Both the position numbers and the translations under genes were made by a program. A model generated the notes under the pieces. It did no database searches and had not been told where the DNA came from. It was given only the letters and a program-made list of their open reading frames with translations. From Candidatus Zixiibacteriota bacterium (lineage in GTDB: Bacteria > Zixibacteria > MSB-5A5 > GN15 > FEB-12): a stretch of 64,000 nucleotides of DNA. Of the stretch, positions 54,347 through 64,000 are shown in pieces (within the stretch, counting starts at the first letter, position 1; the number at the start of each line of letters is the position of its first letter). Location of the stretch: contig JBFLZR010000008.1 in the NCBI GenBank assembly GCA_040756055.1, positions 1 to 64,000 on the forward strand. Reading direction: 5' to 3'.

Positions 54347-55300
54347 ATGAAAATGACTGAACAGGTTAGAGTTAGCCCCAATATACCAAGGTCGGCCGTT
54401 AAGGAGGCTTTCGGCGATATGGTCGAGTTTGACCGTCCACTGGCTCCCCTGTCGACTTACCGGACCGGTGGTTCGGCAAAGTATTTTATCTGCGCCAAAA
54501 CCGCGGATTTACTGTCGGGTACGGTCAAGGCCGCGCGCAGGTTGAAAATGCCGTATTTTGTTATCGGTGGCGGCTCGAACATCCTGGTATCCGACCGGGG
54601 GTATGACGGCTTGATTGTGAAGGTTGACATCCGGGGTCTTGGGCTTGTTGAGGTTTCGACGGTGAACTGCGGCGCAGGTGAAGATCTGAAATCGCTGGTG
54701 GATTTTGCCACGGAGAAATCTCTGACCGGGATGGAGTTCGCCGCCGGCATCTGGGGGACAGTTGGCGGAGCTATTTACGGTAACGCCGGGGCCTACGGTG
54801 GCGAGATGAAAGACGTTGTTTCGGAGGTCGAGTACGTTGACACTGCCGGTGATTTGCGGAAGGCGGGCGCTGACCACTGCCGCTTTGGTTATCGTGATTC
54901 ATATTTCAAACGCAGCGGCGAGATTATCGCTTCGGCGGTGATAAGGTTGAAAGAGGGAACGAAAACGGCCATCGAGGGTAAGGTCAAGGAAATTCTTCGC
55001 GACAGAATGACGAAACATCCCGCGGTGGAAAAAACAGCCGGCTGTTTCTTTAAGAATGTTTTGGATTCTCGGGAAAAATACGGGAAATTGCCGGCGGGGA
55101 AACTCCTGGACGAGATTGGAGCGAAACAGATGAGAGTTGGCGGCGCGGTTGTTTTTGAAAAACATGCCAACATGATAGTAAATACGGGCAACGCCACTTC
55201 AAAAGATATCCGCCAGTTGGCCGATATACTGAAGAAGAAGGTCTATGATAGGTTCGGCATCACCTTAGAGGAAGAGGTAATACAGATAGGTGAGTTTTAG
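54347..55300 (+). CDS. murB: UDP-N-acetylenolpyruvoylglucosamine reductase MurB
   Basis: This 317-residue FAD enzyme reduces UDP-GlcNAc-enolpyruvate to UDP-MurNAc in peptidoglycan synthesis. It shows YRTGGSAKYF, GGGSNILVSDRG, and GTVGGAIYGNAGAYGGEM. The catalytic serine of most MurB enzymes is a cysteine here (Cys233 in TAGCFFKN), a known variant in some lineages. It stands alone, not in an mra/dcw cluster, 66 bp before sprA. Confidence 0.93.
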   Translation: MKMTEQVRVSPNIPRSAVKEAFGDMVEFDRPLAPLSTYRTGGSAKYFICAKTADLLSGTVKAARRLKMPYFVIGGGSNILVSDRGYDGLIVKVDIRGLGLVEVSTVNCGAGEDLKSLVDFATEKSLTGMEFAAGIWGTVGGAIYGNAGAYGGEMKDVVSEVEYVDTAGDLRKAGADHCRFGYRDSYFKRSGEIIASAVIRLKEGTKTAIEGKVKEILRDRMTKHPAVEKTAGCFFKNVLDSREKYGKLPAGKLLDEIGAKQMRVGGAVVFEKHANMIVNTGNATSKDIRQLADILKKKVYDRFGITLEEEVIQIGEF

Positions 55301-55365
55301 AAAAGAGAGGAGCGGTTATCGTATAATTTCTAAAGAGTTAAGATGTACGTCGAGTTGAGTCTATT

Positions 55366-58300
55366 GTGAACTCTTTGTTGTTAAGAGCATTTTTTACCCC
55401 CCTTCTGCTGTTGTTGACAGCAGTTGCCAGTCAAGCCGGTACAATCGGTTTCCAGGCGAATTTCACCAATCCGCCGTTGATGATATCTCCATACCATGAG
55501 GAAGTCTCGGAATTTTCGGCCGCGCTCGTGCCGAAGCACCGGATATTGATTTCTGACCGCCTGCGTTATGTTCCCCGCGTTACGTCTTCCGACTGGGATG
55601 ACCGCACTCTTCGTCTGGAGGTGGAGGTTTTCAATGTTCGTGACGTTAAATCCGCTCTGACGCCCGTGTCGGTGGACGCGCCCACTTATATGCAGGCGCG
55701 GGTGGCCGCCAATGTCGAGCGGGGCTTTGTTGAGTCGGGGGCTTTGTTCGCCAAAGACCGTGAACGGGAGGGAGCCCGGGGGCTTGGTATCTCGGTGGCT
55801 CTTCCCAAACGGCTGGACAAGATATTCGGTGAGGGAGGCGCCGGCCTGAAGGTGGCGGGATTCCGGAGAATCACTTTCGCGGGCCGGTCGCAGTGGACCG
55901 ATGCCGCCGAGACAGAGACCTTTCGGCAGAGTAAGTTTCCATCGCTTCGGATGGAGCAGATATCACGTTTCGATATCACGGGCAATATCGGCTCGAAGAT
56001 AACCGTCAAGGTGTCGCAGGATAGCCAGACCGATATTCCACTTTCCAACCGGATACAGATTCGGTACAAGGGTGATGATGATGACATCCTGAAATCAATC
56101 GAAGCTGGCAATACTACGCTATCGCTTCCGAACACCAAGTTCGTAGGGTATTCGTCGCGCATCCAGGGGCTGTTTGGTTTAAAGGCGGAAGCTCAGGTCG
56201 GGCAACTGAAGTTCACGGCCATAGCTTCTCAGGAGAAGGGGACGACAGAAAGCGCTTCGTACACGGCGACCGGTGAAGCGACGGCCAGTTTTATTCGCGA
56301 TGCCGCGTATGTTGATCGTCGGGTATTCGACCTTGCCAGAGATGGCGAACTGGCGCCGGGTGATAAGGTAGTCAAGTTGCGTGTTTTTGAGTCGGTAGTC
56401 ACGGTGGGTAGTGAGGATCTTACGGCGACCCCCGCAAAATTCTATGTTAATCCGTTCTATCCGGATTCTTTCCCGGATGAGAGTATAACGACCGAGGGTG
56501 TGAAGGTGCTGGAGTTGGAGGTGGAAGCGTTTGAGTTGGTGACCACCGATCGGGATCACCCACAGCCTCATGTGATTTTCAGTCGTTCACGAGACAAAAC
56601 GCGCATTCTGGGATACTATCTGGAGGTCATAAGAGCAGACAGCACGACGTATGTAGTTGGCGATATCAGCGGTGAGGAATACCAGCTCAAGCTTTTGGCG
56701 CCGCTTGCCGCCAACGCGCTGCCGGAGCACGAGACCTGGGATTTGATGTGGCGCAACTGCTACAGCATTCCGGTCAATTCCAAAGTTGAGGAGCTGGGGC
56801 TGAAGATATATAAGGGCTTGCCAAACACCGAGCAGACATCTGATAACCTCGAGTATCAGTCGGCGGGCGGACGAAGCGCCACTTATCTTCAGATTTTGGG
56901 CCTGGATCAGTACGATGGAACGGACAAACGTTTTCCTGACGGTGTTCTGGATGATCGTCAGGCGGTGTTCCGTCCGGATGACGGTCTTTTAATATTCCCG
57001 AGCCGGACGCCATTTGCGTCGGACACGACTTATCCGGCCAGAGAAGGTCTCAGCGAGCCGATGCCGGAACTGGAGGTGAAGGTCCCGAGCCTTTACTACT
57101 ACACGAATGAGAGTGAAGAGCGGTATAAGGCCAGTCAGTATTACCTGCAGCTTACCGAGACAACGCGTAGCGCTATGATAAAGCTCAATCGCGCCAATAT
57201 AATCGAAGGTTCTGAGACAATAACGCTCAACGGAAGACAACTGGCAAGGGGTACCGACTACAAGATCAACTATGACTTCGGGCAAATCGAGTTGATGACC
57301 GATGAGGCTCTGGACCCGAACGCGAATTTGAATATCGACTATGAATACGCGCCGTTCTTCGCGATACAGAAAAAGACACTTCTGGGGGCACGGGCCGAAT
57401 ACGAATGGAGCAAAGATTTCTCGTTCGGCTCAACGATCCTATACAAGTCCGACAAGACGCAGGAGAGAAAGCCGCGGGTGGGGCAGGAGACGGCCCGGAC
57501 GGTCGTTCTCGATGGGGATATGAGCATCAAGCTACACCCGAACTTCATGACTTCGATGGCTAACGCCATACCGCTGGTGGAAGCTGATGCGCCGTCGAAT
57601 ATAGCCATCTCCGGCGAAGTGGCGCGTTCGTATCCGAATCCGAACGTTGATGATGTGGCTTATGTGGATGATTTCGAGTCAGCTCTTGAGCAGCTGTCGT
57701 TGGGCACCACACGCACCCAGTGGACAATCGCGTCGGAGCCGGCTCAACTCGAGGGGCAGGGTTACGTGAGGGGCAAGATGCTCTGGCACACTCCGGATTC
57801 GACGGTGTATGTCGAGGATGTGTATGATCGTGAGTCGGCGCAGGGAGAGGGTACTCTCAGAATTCTCCGACTGATTTATCGGCCGTACAACCACTCGCAT
57901 CCCACAGAAGCCGCGGTGCCGTCGTGGGCGGGCATCATGCGTTACTTCGGATCTCGCGTTGACGCCGCCCGGGCGCAGTTGTTTGAGGTGCGCGCTCAGG
58001 GCAAGCATGGCCGGTTGCATTTCGATTTTGGCAAGATTAGCGAGGACGTTATTCCCAATGGCGGCCCCGACACGGAGGACAGAATTCTTGTCAATGGTGC
58101 GGTCGATGAGGACGAGGACACCGGATTGGATTACTTGATGGACGAGGAAGAGGAAGGATACGGTCCGAGTAATCCGGATCCCAGCGGTGATAATTGGTTT
58201 TTCAGGGGAAATGGTAAGTGTCCGGTGCCGGGAGGATGTGACGACTGGGAGTACTGGGATGATTCCCTTTACTATGAATTTCTTAATGGCACGGAAGGAA

Positions 58301-61281
58301 ATCGGCTCGATGGCGCGGTGACGGGACTTCCCGACGAGGAGATTCTCTCCAACGGGATGAACCTGAACACCCTGAACGCTTATTATTCCTTCGTGGTAGA
58401 TTTCGCGTCCGACTCATTCCTCGTTGAGAACTCCGAGCGGAACGGTTGGGTTACTTACCGCATACCCATTCGCGACCCGCTGGCAATTGAAGATTCGGTG
58501 GGACGGCCTTTGTGGAACCAGGTTACTCACGTCCGGGTATGGTTCGAGTCCGATCCCGGAGTCACACAAACTGACACGATAAAGATAGCCGACTGGTATT
58601 TTGTTCAGTCGAACTGGCAGGATTCCCTGGTGCTGGGTCCCAACTCCGATTCGATTACCACGAAATTTGTCGTAGCGGAGATGAGCGATGACCGCGACAA
58701 GGATTTCGTGCCGCCGCCCGGAGTGGAGTCGTACAAAGATCCCACTACGAACGTAACAGAGGCTCAGCGGGCGCTGCTTTTACAGTTCGAGAATATCAAG
58801 CCGGGGGACACCTGTTTTGCCACCAAGGACCTGCTTAGCGTTGAACAGTATTCGGGATACCGCCGTATGGAAATGTTTGTTTACGGTGATTTTCTGGATT
58901 CGGCCGATGTAGGCGGGATGGAGTTGTTTTTCAGAATCGGTCAGGATGAAGAAAATTACTACGAGTATTACACGCGGGTGTATAACGGCTGGGATGAGCG
59001 AAATTATATCAATATTGACTTCAATGAGATAACGGCGATCAAGGATAGTGTAATCAGGGCACGGAAGGATGATGAGATCTCATTTGATGATGGCGGGAAA
59101 TACCGAATCGGAGGCGCTCCCGATATCAACAAGGTGAGATATTTCGCGGCGGGTCTGGCAAACACCGACAGCATCGCCACCAATGGCATGACGGGGCAGA
59201 TCTGGCTCGATGAGCTTCGGGTGACAGAGGTGCGCAAGGATGTTGGCACGGCCGGACGTGTGACGGTGCAGGGCAATATATCTGACCTGATCAATTATAA
59301 TTTCTCGCTGGAATCGCAGGATCCGTATTTCCGTAACATATCCTCGACCACGCGTGGTGGTTCGACGAACAATTTGGGTAGTGGACGCACGAGGACGACC
59401 TACAACTACGGGGTTACTCTAAACGTTAACAAGTTCCTGCCGCGTTCGTGGGGTGCGCGGTTACCGGTGACGTTCTCGTATGACAAGTCTATTGAAACAC
59501 CGTTGCTCCGCACGGGGACAGATATTCTCTTGCCTGAGGATGTTCGTCAGCAGGAGCGCTCGATTCGAGAGACGAGGCGAGTGTCGGTGACGAGTTCGTT
59601 CAATAAGAAGGGGCGCAACCCGCTTTTCAGTTTGCTGTTGAACCGGCTGAATACGAGTTTCTCGTACTCGCGCTTTTATCAGCAGACAGTGATCACACCG
59701 TACAACTTCGGCGAGACATACAATGTGCGATCGAATTTCGATCTCACGGTGACCAAGCCGCCGGCGGTGCCGCTGTTTGAGTGGATGAAAAATATTCCGA
59801 TCGCGAAAAAGCTGGCCACGACGAGATTATGGCTGTATCCGGAGAAATGGACAACGAGCGCGACCTTTGCCCGCAATCTGTCGCTTAAGGATGATATCAA
59901 TTACAATCGCACTTCATCGAACAGTCGGACTTTTACCGGTAACATGAACATCAGTTACCGTATTTTCAACACGCTGATGGCCAACTACACATATACGACC
60001 AATCGAGATCTGACGGATCCCGATCTTGTCAATATTTCGTTCAAGGACCCGAAACTCGGTTTGGAGACGCATTTCGGGCAGACGCTTACTGCCAGTTACG
60101 ACCCTAAGCTGTTCAGTTTTCTCAAGATGAGTTTCAGCCTCAAGGCCAACTACACCGATGACTGGCAGCGTTCGTACGACGCCCGGAAGTCGGTTCTGGC
60201 GCGGACGCGGAGTGTGGGCGGTACTTTTGATCACACCAAGCTCCTGGGAGCCGAGAAGAGTGGCGGGCGCAAGCAGGTGAGGCGTCGCCGTGACGTCAAG
60301 GAACCCGGCAAGCCGATCTACGTGTTGGCGCTAGATGGTTTGAGGAAGTTAACCGGATGGATTGATCCGTTTGACTACGGGTACGATGAAACCTACAACA
60401 ATACTCTACCGGCCATGTCGGGGCGGCCGAGCTGGCAGTACCGATTTGGTTTCAAGGATGAGGCCGAGGTCGGCGAGGTTGAGGGGGCGGCCGGAGTGCG
60501 GACTACGACCGAGGGCCGCAAGTACAATCTTGGCTCCGGGTTCACGTTCCTTGGAGGTATGGTTACCAAAGTTAAATATGCCCAGTCGGTCAGCGAAGAC
60601 ATTTACAAGCAAGGCAGCCGGTATCGCACCACATCGACCAGCTGGCCGGACCTTACCATTCGGATTCAGAAATTCAAGAGCTTCCCGCTGATCAAAGACT
60701 ATTTGAACAAGTTTATTGATGTTTTCGCTCCACGCACCGGGTATTCGCGGCAGGTGAGAGAAGCGGAGGATATCGATGCCGGATTCCCTACTTCCCGGAC
60801 GACATCGAAAAATTACAAACCGCTTTTATCTATCAGCTTCAAGGTGTTCCGGGCGCTGTCACTTTCGGCTTCATATTCATTGACTGAAGAGACGAAGGAG
60901 ATTTTCAACCCGACCACCGGTGATGAGCAGACAACGACCAACGGTACCAAGGAATCCATCGCGGCAACGACCAAGTATTCGTTTTCGTCGCCCAAGGGAA
61001 TTACCCTGCCGATTTTCGGCAGCGTGAAGTTCAAGTCGACTGTTGATATCGAGGTGACGGTGCGCATCAATAGTGAAGTGTCGGAAACGAAGAGGCCGGG
61101 TGAGTCGTTTGTGCCATCGGTGGACAAGTCGGACTTTCTGCTTACACCGGTAATCTCGTATACGTTCAGTCAACAGATGAAAGGCGGGTTGACACTGCGG
61201 TGGCAGGATTCCAATGATAATTATCGCGGAAAGAAGAGCCACACGCGCGAGGTGCAGATCTGGACTGAGATCAGTTTCTGA
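55366..61281 (+). CDS. sprA: SprA/Sov: type IX secretion outer-membrane translocon
   Basis: This 1,971-residue protein forms the large barrel of T9SS. After a signal peptide (1-25) it shows the SprA landmarks in order. These are the FDITGNIGSKITVKVSQDSQ region (about 205-225), IRYKGDDDD, the GSETITLNGRQLARG module (about 618-640), YVDDFESALEQ (about 766), the acidic TGLDYLMDEEEEG..DPSGDNWF (about 920-950) and a long Tyr/Arg-rich barrel. SprA of Flavobacterium is about 2,400 residues, so this one is somewhat short. The GTG start follows a 65-bp gap after murB. It lies 32 kb from the porU cluster, which contains its compact paralogue. Confidence 0.93.
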   Translation: MNSLLLRAFFTPLLLLLTAVASQAGTIGFQANFTNPPLMISPYHEEVSEFSAALVPKHRILISDRLRYVPRVTSSDWDDRTLRLEVEVFNVRDVKSALTPVSVDAPTYMQARVAANVERGFVESGALFAKDREREGARGLGISVALPKRLDKIFGEGGAGLKVAGFRRITFAGRSQWTDAAETETFRQSKFPSLRMEQISRFDITGNIGSKITVKVSQDSQTDIPLSNRIQIRYKGDDDDILKSIEAGNTTLSLPNTKFVGYSSRIQGLFGLKAEAQVGQLKFTAIASQEKGTTESASYTATGEATASFIRDAAYVDRRVFDLARDGELAPGDKVVKLRVFESVVTVGSEDLTATPAKFYVNPFYPDSFPDESITTEGVKVLELEVEAFELVTTDRDHPQPHVIFSRSRDKTRILGYYLEVIRADSTTYVVGDISGEEYQLKLLAPLAANALPEHETWDLMWRNCYSIPVNSKVEELGLKIYKGLPNTEQTSDNLEYQSAGGRSATYLQILGLDQYDGTDKRFPDGVLDDRQAVFRPDDGLLIFPSRTPFASDTTYPAREGLSEPMPELEVKVPSLYYYTNESEERYKASQYYLQLTETTRSAMIKLNRANIIEGSETITLNGRQLARGTDYKINYDFGQIELMTDEALDPNANLNIDYEYAPFFAIQKKTLLGARAEYEWSKDFSFGSTILYKSDKTQERKPRVGQETARTVVLDGDMSIKLHPNFMTSMANAIPLVEADAPSNIAISGEVARSYPNPNVDDVAYVDDFESALEQLSLGTTRTQWTIASEPAQLEGQGYVRGKMLWHTPDSTVYVEDVYDRESAQGEGTLRILRLIYRPYNHSHPTEAAVPSWAGIMRYFGSRVDAARAQLFEVRAQGKHGRLHFDFGKISEDVIPNGGPDTEDRILVNGAVDEDEDTGLDYLMDEEEEGYGPSNPDPSGDNWFFRGNGKCPVPGGCDDWEYWDDSLYYEFLNGTEGNRLDGAVTGLPDEEILSNGMNLNTLNAYYSFVVDFASDSFLVENSERNGWVTYRIPIRDPLAIEDSVGRPLWNQVTHVRVWFESDPGVTQTDTIKIADWYFVQSNWQDSLVLGPNSDSITTKFVVAEMSDDRDKDFVPPPGVESYKDPTTNVTEAQRALLLQFENIKPGDTCFATKDLLSVEQYSGYRRMEMFVYGDFLDSADVGGMELFFRIGQDEENYYEYYTRVYNGWDERNYINIDFNEITAIKDSVIRARKDDEISFDDGGKYRIGGAPDINKVRYFAAGLANTDSIATNGMTGQIWLDELRVTEVRKDVGTAGRVTVQGNISDLINYNFSLESQDPYFRNISSTTRGGSTNNLGSGRTRTTYNYGVTLNVNKFLPRSWGARLPVTFSYDKSIETPLLRTGTDILLPEDVRQQERSIRETRRVSVTSSFNKKGRNPLFSLLLNRLNTSFSYSRFYQQTVITPYNFGETYNVRSNFDLTVTKPPAVPLFEWMKNIPIAKKLATTRLWLYPEKWTTSATFARNLSLKDDINYNRTSSNSRTFTGNMNISYRIFNTLMANYTYTTNRDLTDPDLVNISFKDPKLGLETHFGQTLTASYDPKLFSFLKMSFSLKANYTDDWQRSYDARKSVLARTRSVGGTFDHTKLLGAEKSGGRKQVRRRRDVKEPGKPIYVLALDGLRKLTGWIDPFDYGYDETYNNTLPAMSGRPSWQYRFGFKDEAEVGEVEGAAGVRTTTEGRKYNLGSGFTFLGGMVTKVKYAQSVSEDIYKQGSRYRTTSTSWPDLTIRIQKFKSFPLIKDYLNKFIDVFAPRTGYSRQVREAEDIDAGFPTSRTTSKNYKPLLSISFKVFRALSLSASYSLTEETKEIFNPTTGDEQTTTNGTKESIAATTKYSFSSPKGITLPIFGSVKFKSTVDIEVTVRINSEVSETKRPGESFVPSVDKSDFLLTPVISYTFSQQMKGGLTLRWQDSNDNYRGKKSHTREVQIWTEISF

Positions 61282-61325
61282 TAATTTCAATTGACTTAAT
61301 TCTCCATTTCATTGACATTACTCTC

Positions 61326-62261
61326 ATGACTCTTTCGCAAGGGCTTGCCACGACGTTTGTTAGCTCACTTTTGGTCCTCTCGTGCGGCCAAGGTGTGTTC
61401 GAGCCGCCGGTTTTCGACGGGCAGCGGGCCTTTGGGTACCTCGAAAAACAGGTTGAGTTCGGTCCCCGGGTACCCGGCAGTGAGGCTTCCGCAAGCTGTC
61501 GTGACTACTATTACCGACATTTCTCAGAGCTTGGACTTGAAGTTGATTCGCAGAAATTCGTCTTTTTCGATCCTTACTCGCAGAGTGACATACCCATGGT
61601 TAATGTGATCGCGTCTTTCAAGGTAACGCCGGATGACAAATCGCCGGGGATGGTGTTGATGGCGCACTACGATAGTCGTCCCCGCACCGACTTTGCGGAG
61701 AATCCCCAACTTCGCGCTCAGCCGATTCAAGGCGCCAACGATGGCGCCTCCGGTGTGGCTGTTTTAATGGAATTGGCGAATCTTTTCGCGCAGACGCCGC
61801 CGGAAGGCAATATTGATCTGGTGCTGGTTGACGGTGAGGACTGGGGGAAAGCGGGCGACCACCATCTGTATATGATTGGTTCCAAGGAATTCGCCAAAAG
61901 AGGGATACGTGACAAGTATCGATTTGGAATCGTTGTTGATATGGTGGGTGAATCCGATCAGCAGATATATAGAGAAGGTTTCTCCGAAAGGTACGCCAAA
62001 GACCTCAATGACATGGTATTCAGCACCGCCCGGGATCTCGGTTTGATGACTTTCATAGACAGCGTCAGGTACCCGATAATGGATGATCACCTTTCGTTGA
62101 ATATAGCCGGGGTGCCGGCAATAGACATCATTGATTTCGACTACCCTTACTGGCACACGGAGTATGACACTCCCGATAAATGTTCGGCCGAGTCGCTGGC
62201 GAATGTAGGGCGTCTTCTGGCGTATGTGGTCTATAACAAATCTTTATGGCTAAAAAAGTAA
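61326..62261 (+). CDS. M28-family lipoprotein, probable glutaminyl-peptide cyclotransferase
   Basis: This 311-residue protein has a lipobox LSC (Cys20) and an M28 zinc core: AHYDSRP, GANDGASGVAVLMELA, LVDGEDWG and a late HTEYDTPDKC. The spacing and the GANDGASGV motif fit glutaminyl cyclase more than aminopeptidases. Glutaminyl cyclases turn N-terminal Gln into pyroglutamate, a step common for periplasmic and surface proteins in FCB bacteria. It follows sprA by 44 bp and overlaps selA by 16 bp. A lipid-anchored periplasmic or outer-membrane location is likely. Confidence 0.85.
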   Translation: MTLSQGLATTFVSSLLVLSCGQGVFEPPVFDGQRAFGYLEKQVEFGPRVPGSEASASCRDYYYRHFSELGLEVDSQKFVFFDPYSQSDIPMVNVIASFKVTPDDKSPGMVLMAHYDSRPRTDFAENPQLRAQPIQGANDGASGVAVLMELANLFAQTPPEGNIDLVLVDGEDWGKAGDHHLYMIGSKEFAKRGIRDKYRFGIVVDMVGESDQQIYREGFSERYAKDLNDMVFSTARDLGLMTFIDSVRYPIMDDHLSLNIAGVPAIDIIDFDYPYWHTEYDTPDKCSAESLANVGRLLAYVVYNKSLWLKK

Positions 62262-63619
62262 TCAAACAGCTGCGTGATTTCCCCGCCGTCGAACAGTTGC
62301 TGCAAAGCTCCAGACTGAGATCGTCCGTGGCTTCGTTGCCGAGACCGGTCGCGGCGGATATTATCAAAGAAGTGGTCGCAGGGATGAAGGAGAGTTTCAA
62401 AAAGGGCGACGAACCGGCTGAAGGTGATATCATCCGTGAGATAGAACGCAGGATCGGGGCGCAACGGCGTTTTGAGATTACGAAGGTTATCAATGCCACC
62501 GGTATCGTAGTGCACACTAATCTGGGAAGAGCGCCGCTTTCGGAGGCTATTTTCGAGGCCGTCAAGAAGACGGTTGTCGGGTATGGCAATATCGAGTTTG
62601 ATCTCCAGAAGGGGGAGCGGGGGAGTCGTGGTGTGGCGTGCGAGCAATATTTGGCCCAGCTATCCGGCGCCGAAAGCGCCACAGTCGTGAATAATTGCGC
62701 TGCCGCTTTGCTGTTGACGCTCAACTCCCTCTCGGACCGCAAACAGGTGATTATTTCACGGGGAGAACTGGTGCAGATTGGAGGCGGGTTCAGGATTCCC
62801 GATATCCTTCGCAAGTCGGGGGCCAGGCTGTGTGAGGTGGGGACGACAAATATTACATCGCTCGATGATTACGAAAGCGCCATCAACGATAAGACGGGTT
62901 TGATACTCCGCGTGCACCAGAGCAATTTCGTCCAGAAGGGATTCACCGAGCAGCTGGCTCTCAAGCCGCTGGTGAAACTCGGCAGGAAACATAATCTTCC
63001 GGTCGTGAACGATCTTGGCAGCGGGGTTTTCATTCCGACCCGGGAAGTTCTCGGGTACGCCGAGCCAACGGTTCAGCAGTCTGTCCGCGACGGCGCCGAT
63101 ATCACCTGTTTCTCCGGCGACAAGATGCTCGGTGGATGCCAGGCCGGTCTCATAGTGGGGAAACGGGATTTCGTTCACAAGATCAAGCGCAACCCTCTTT
63201 ATCGGACGGTGCGTGTGGATAAAATTGTCTTTTCCATGCTGGAGAAGATGCTGGCGTATTATCTCAACAACGAGTGGCAAACGGAAATCAAACTGTGGTC
63301 GTTGCTTTCGGTGAGTGAGTCTGAGTTGTACAGTCGAGGCAAGCAACTTCTGAAGAAGCTTGGTAACCCTTCGGGAGTCTCAGTAGAGGCGACCAAAGCA
63401 TTTATCGGTGGCGGGGCGCTTCCGGAAGCCAATATTCCATCGGTAGGGTTGATATTTTCGACAGAATTCAAGGCGTCAGACCTTTTGAGAAAGTTGCGCG
63501 AGCTGCCGGTGCCGGTCATCGGGCGAATCGACAGCGACCGCCTTATCCTCGATCTGAAGGCTGTCGACGAGGCCGACCTTGCCTATCTCGAGACGGCCAT
63601 AAAACAAGTCCTCAAGTAA
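62246..63619 (+). CDS. selA: L-seryl-tRNA(Sec) selenium transferase SelA
   Basis: This 457-residue PLP enzyme converts Ser-tRNA(Sec) to Sec-tRNA(Sec) using selenophosphate. It has N-terminal tRNA-binding helices, [19 protein letters not shown] (about 90-108), and the PLP lysine Lys293 in [13 protein letters not shown]. The length is normal. It overlaps the M28 gene by 16 bp and precedes selB by 15 bp. With tRNA-Sec at 47564, it shows a working selenocysteine pathway. Confidence 0.95.
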   Translation: MAKKVIKQLRDFPAVEQLLQSSRLRSSVASLPRPVAADIIKEVVAGMKESFKKGDEPAEGDIIREIERRIGAQRRFEITKVINATGIVVHTNLGRAPLSEAIFEAVKKTVVGYGNIEFDLQKGERGSRGVACEQYLAQLSGAESATVVNNCAAALLLTLNSLSDRKQVIISRGELVQIGGGFRIPDILRKSGARLCEVGTTNITSLDDYESAINDKTGLILRVHQSNFVQKGFTEQLALKPLVKLGRKHNLPVVNDLGSGVFIPTREVLGYAEPTVQQSVRDGADITCFSGDKMLGGCQAGLIVGKRDFVHKIKRNPLYRTVRVDKIVFSMLEKMLAYYLNNEWQTEIKLWSLLSVSESELYSRGKQLLKKLGNPSGVSVEATKAFIGGGALPEANIPSVGLIFSTEFKASDLLRKLRELPVPVIGRIDSDRLILDLKAVDEADLAYLETAIKQVLK

Positions 63620-63634
63620 GGGTGGTCCGAAGAA

Positions 63635-64000
63635 ATGCTGATAATTGGAACAGCAGGCCACATAGACCACGGTAAATCATCAATCGTAAGAATTCTCACC
63701 GGTACCGATCCTGACCGTCTCCCGGAAGAGAAGGCGCGGGGAATGACGATCGATCTGGGGTTCGCGTTCTACCGGACTGCGGACGAAGATACGATTGCAT
63801 TTGTGGATGTTCCCGGACATGAACGGTTCGTAAAGAATATGGTGGCGGGGGTTGGGGCTATTGACGCTGTCATGCTGGTGATCGCGGCCGATGACGGCTG
63901 GATGCCGCAGAGTGAAGAGCATTTTCAAATTGTCAGACTGCTCGCTGTGCATCGCGGACTTGTTGTCCTAAACAAGATCGACCTGGTTGATGCCGAATGG
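63635..64000 (+). CDS. selB: Selenocysteine-specific elongation factor SelB, N-terminal part
   Basis: The first 122 residues are inside the window. They contain the GTPase motifs GHIDHGKS (G1), a region ending in MTIDLGFAF (G2), DVPGHERF (G3) and NKIDL (G4). SelB brings Sec-tRNA to UGA codons at SECIS elements. It starts 15 bp after selA with GTGGTCCGAAGAA before the ATG and runs off the window end, so domains 2-4 cannot be seen. Confidence 0.93.
   Translation, partial: MLIIGTAGHIDHGKSSIVRILTGTDPDRLPEEKARGMTIDLGFAFYRTADEDTIAFVDVPGHERFVKNMVAGVGAIDAVMLVIAADDGWMPQSEEHFQIVRLLAVHRGLVVLNKIDLVDAEW

Noticed and set aside
1-64000. CRISPR array, rRNA operon or plasmid origin
   Set aside because: No regular spaced repeats, no rRNA sequence and no replication gene were seen.

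Overview
The window is a 64 kb chromosomal stretch from a Gram-negative-type bacterium of the FCB superphylum (Fibrobacteres-Chlorobi-Bacteroidetes and relatives). It looks most like a candidate phylum such as Zixibacteria rather than a true Bacteroidetes. The reasons are the type IX secretion (T9SS) genes porU, porV and sprA, tandem DUF5683 genes, a complete Bat (aerotolerance) operon, a bacillithiol operon and a selenocysteine system, in DNA that looks moderately GC-rich by eye. The phylum is an inference from gene content. Every confident gene lies on the + strand. The only minus-strand candidate is a small fossil at 47161-47427.

Layout. 1-904: the edge of a probable insertion element, then about 780 bp of dispersed repeats and hairpins. 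905-5258: two lipoproteins, an asparaginase, tryptophanase and a third lipoprotein. 5259-5627: a long, probably structured leader. 5628-23023: eight tightly packed genes for a T9SS-like export module: PorU sortase, a PorV barrel carrying an inserted beta-propeller, an M6 protease cargo with a C-terminal sorting domain, two DUF5683 proteins, an NHL-propeller lipoprotein, a compact SprA-like barrel and an Omp85 protein. A UbiA prenyltransferase follows. 24044-34129: a ten-gene MoxR/DUF58/BatABCDE operon. 34229-36234: a flippase-like membrane protein and CorA. 36382-42618: a TetR regulator with a palindromic operator, then a TolC-adaptor-RND pump. 42593-46061: bshC-bshA-bshB, the three core steps of bacillithiol synthesis. 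46149-47087: a cation diffusion facilitator. 47161-47659: a fossil sorting domain and tRNA-Sec. 47677-51657: a very large orphan protein with a membrane hairpin, a zinc ribbon and two PD-(D/E)XK-like regions, one of them degenerate. 51733-55300: recG, a DUF1844 gene and murB. 55366-61281: full-size sprA. 61326-64000: a glutaminyl cyclase/M28 lipoprotein, selA and the start of selB.

How it fits together. SprA, PorU and PorV form the outer-membrane translocon and sortase. The M6 protease, and PorU itself, carry C-terminal domains of the sorting type. Glutaminyl cyclase next to sprA probably modifies exported proteins. The compact SprA paralogue with its own Omp85 partner suggests a second, undescribed route across or into the outer membrane. 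tRNA-Sec, selA and selB indicate that the organism makes selenoproteins, although none is visible here.

Best candidates for something new: (1) the 1,326-residue nuclease-like protein directly 3' of tRNA-Sec, (2) the eight-gene cluster with mini-SprA and Omp85, and (3) the PorV barrel with an inserted beta-propeller.
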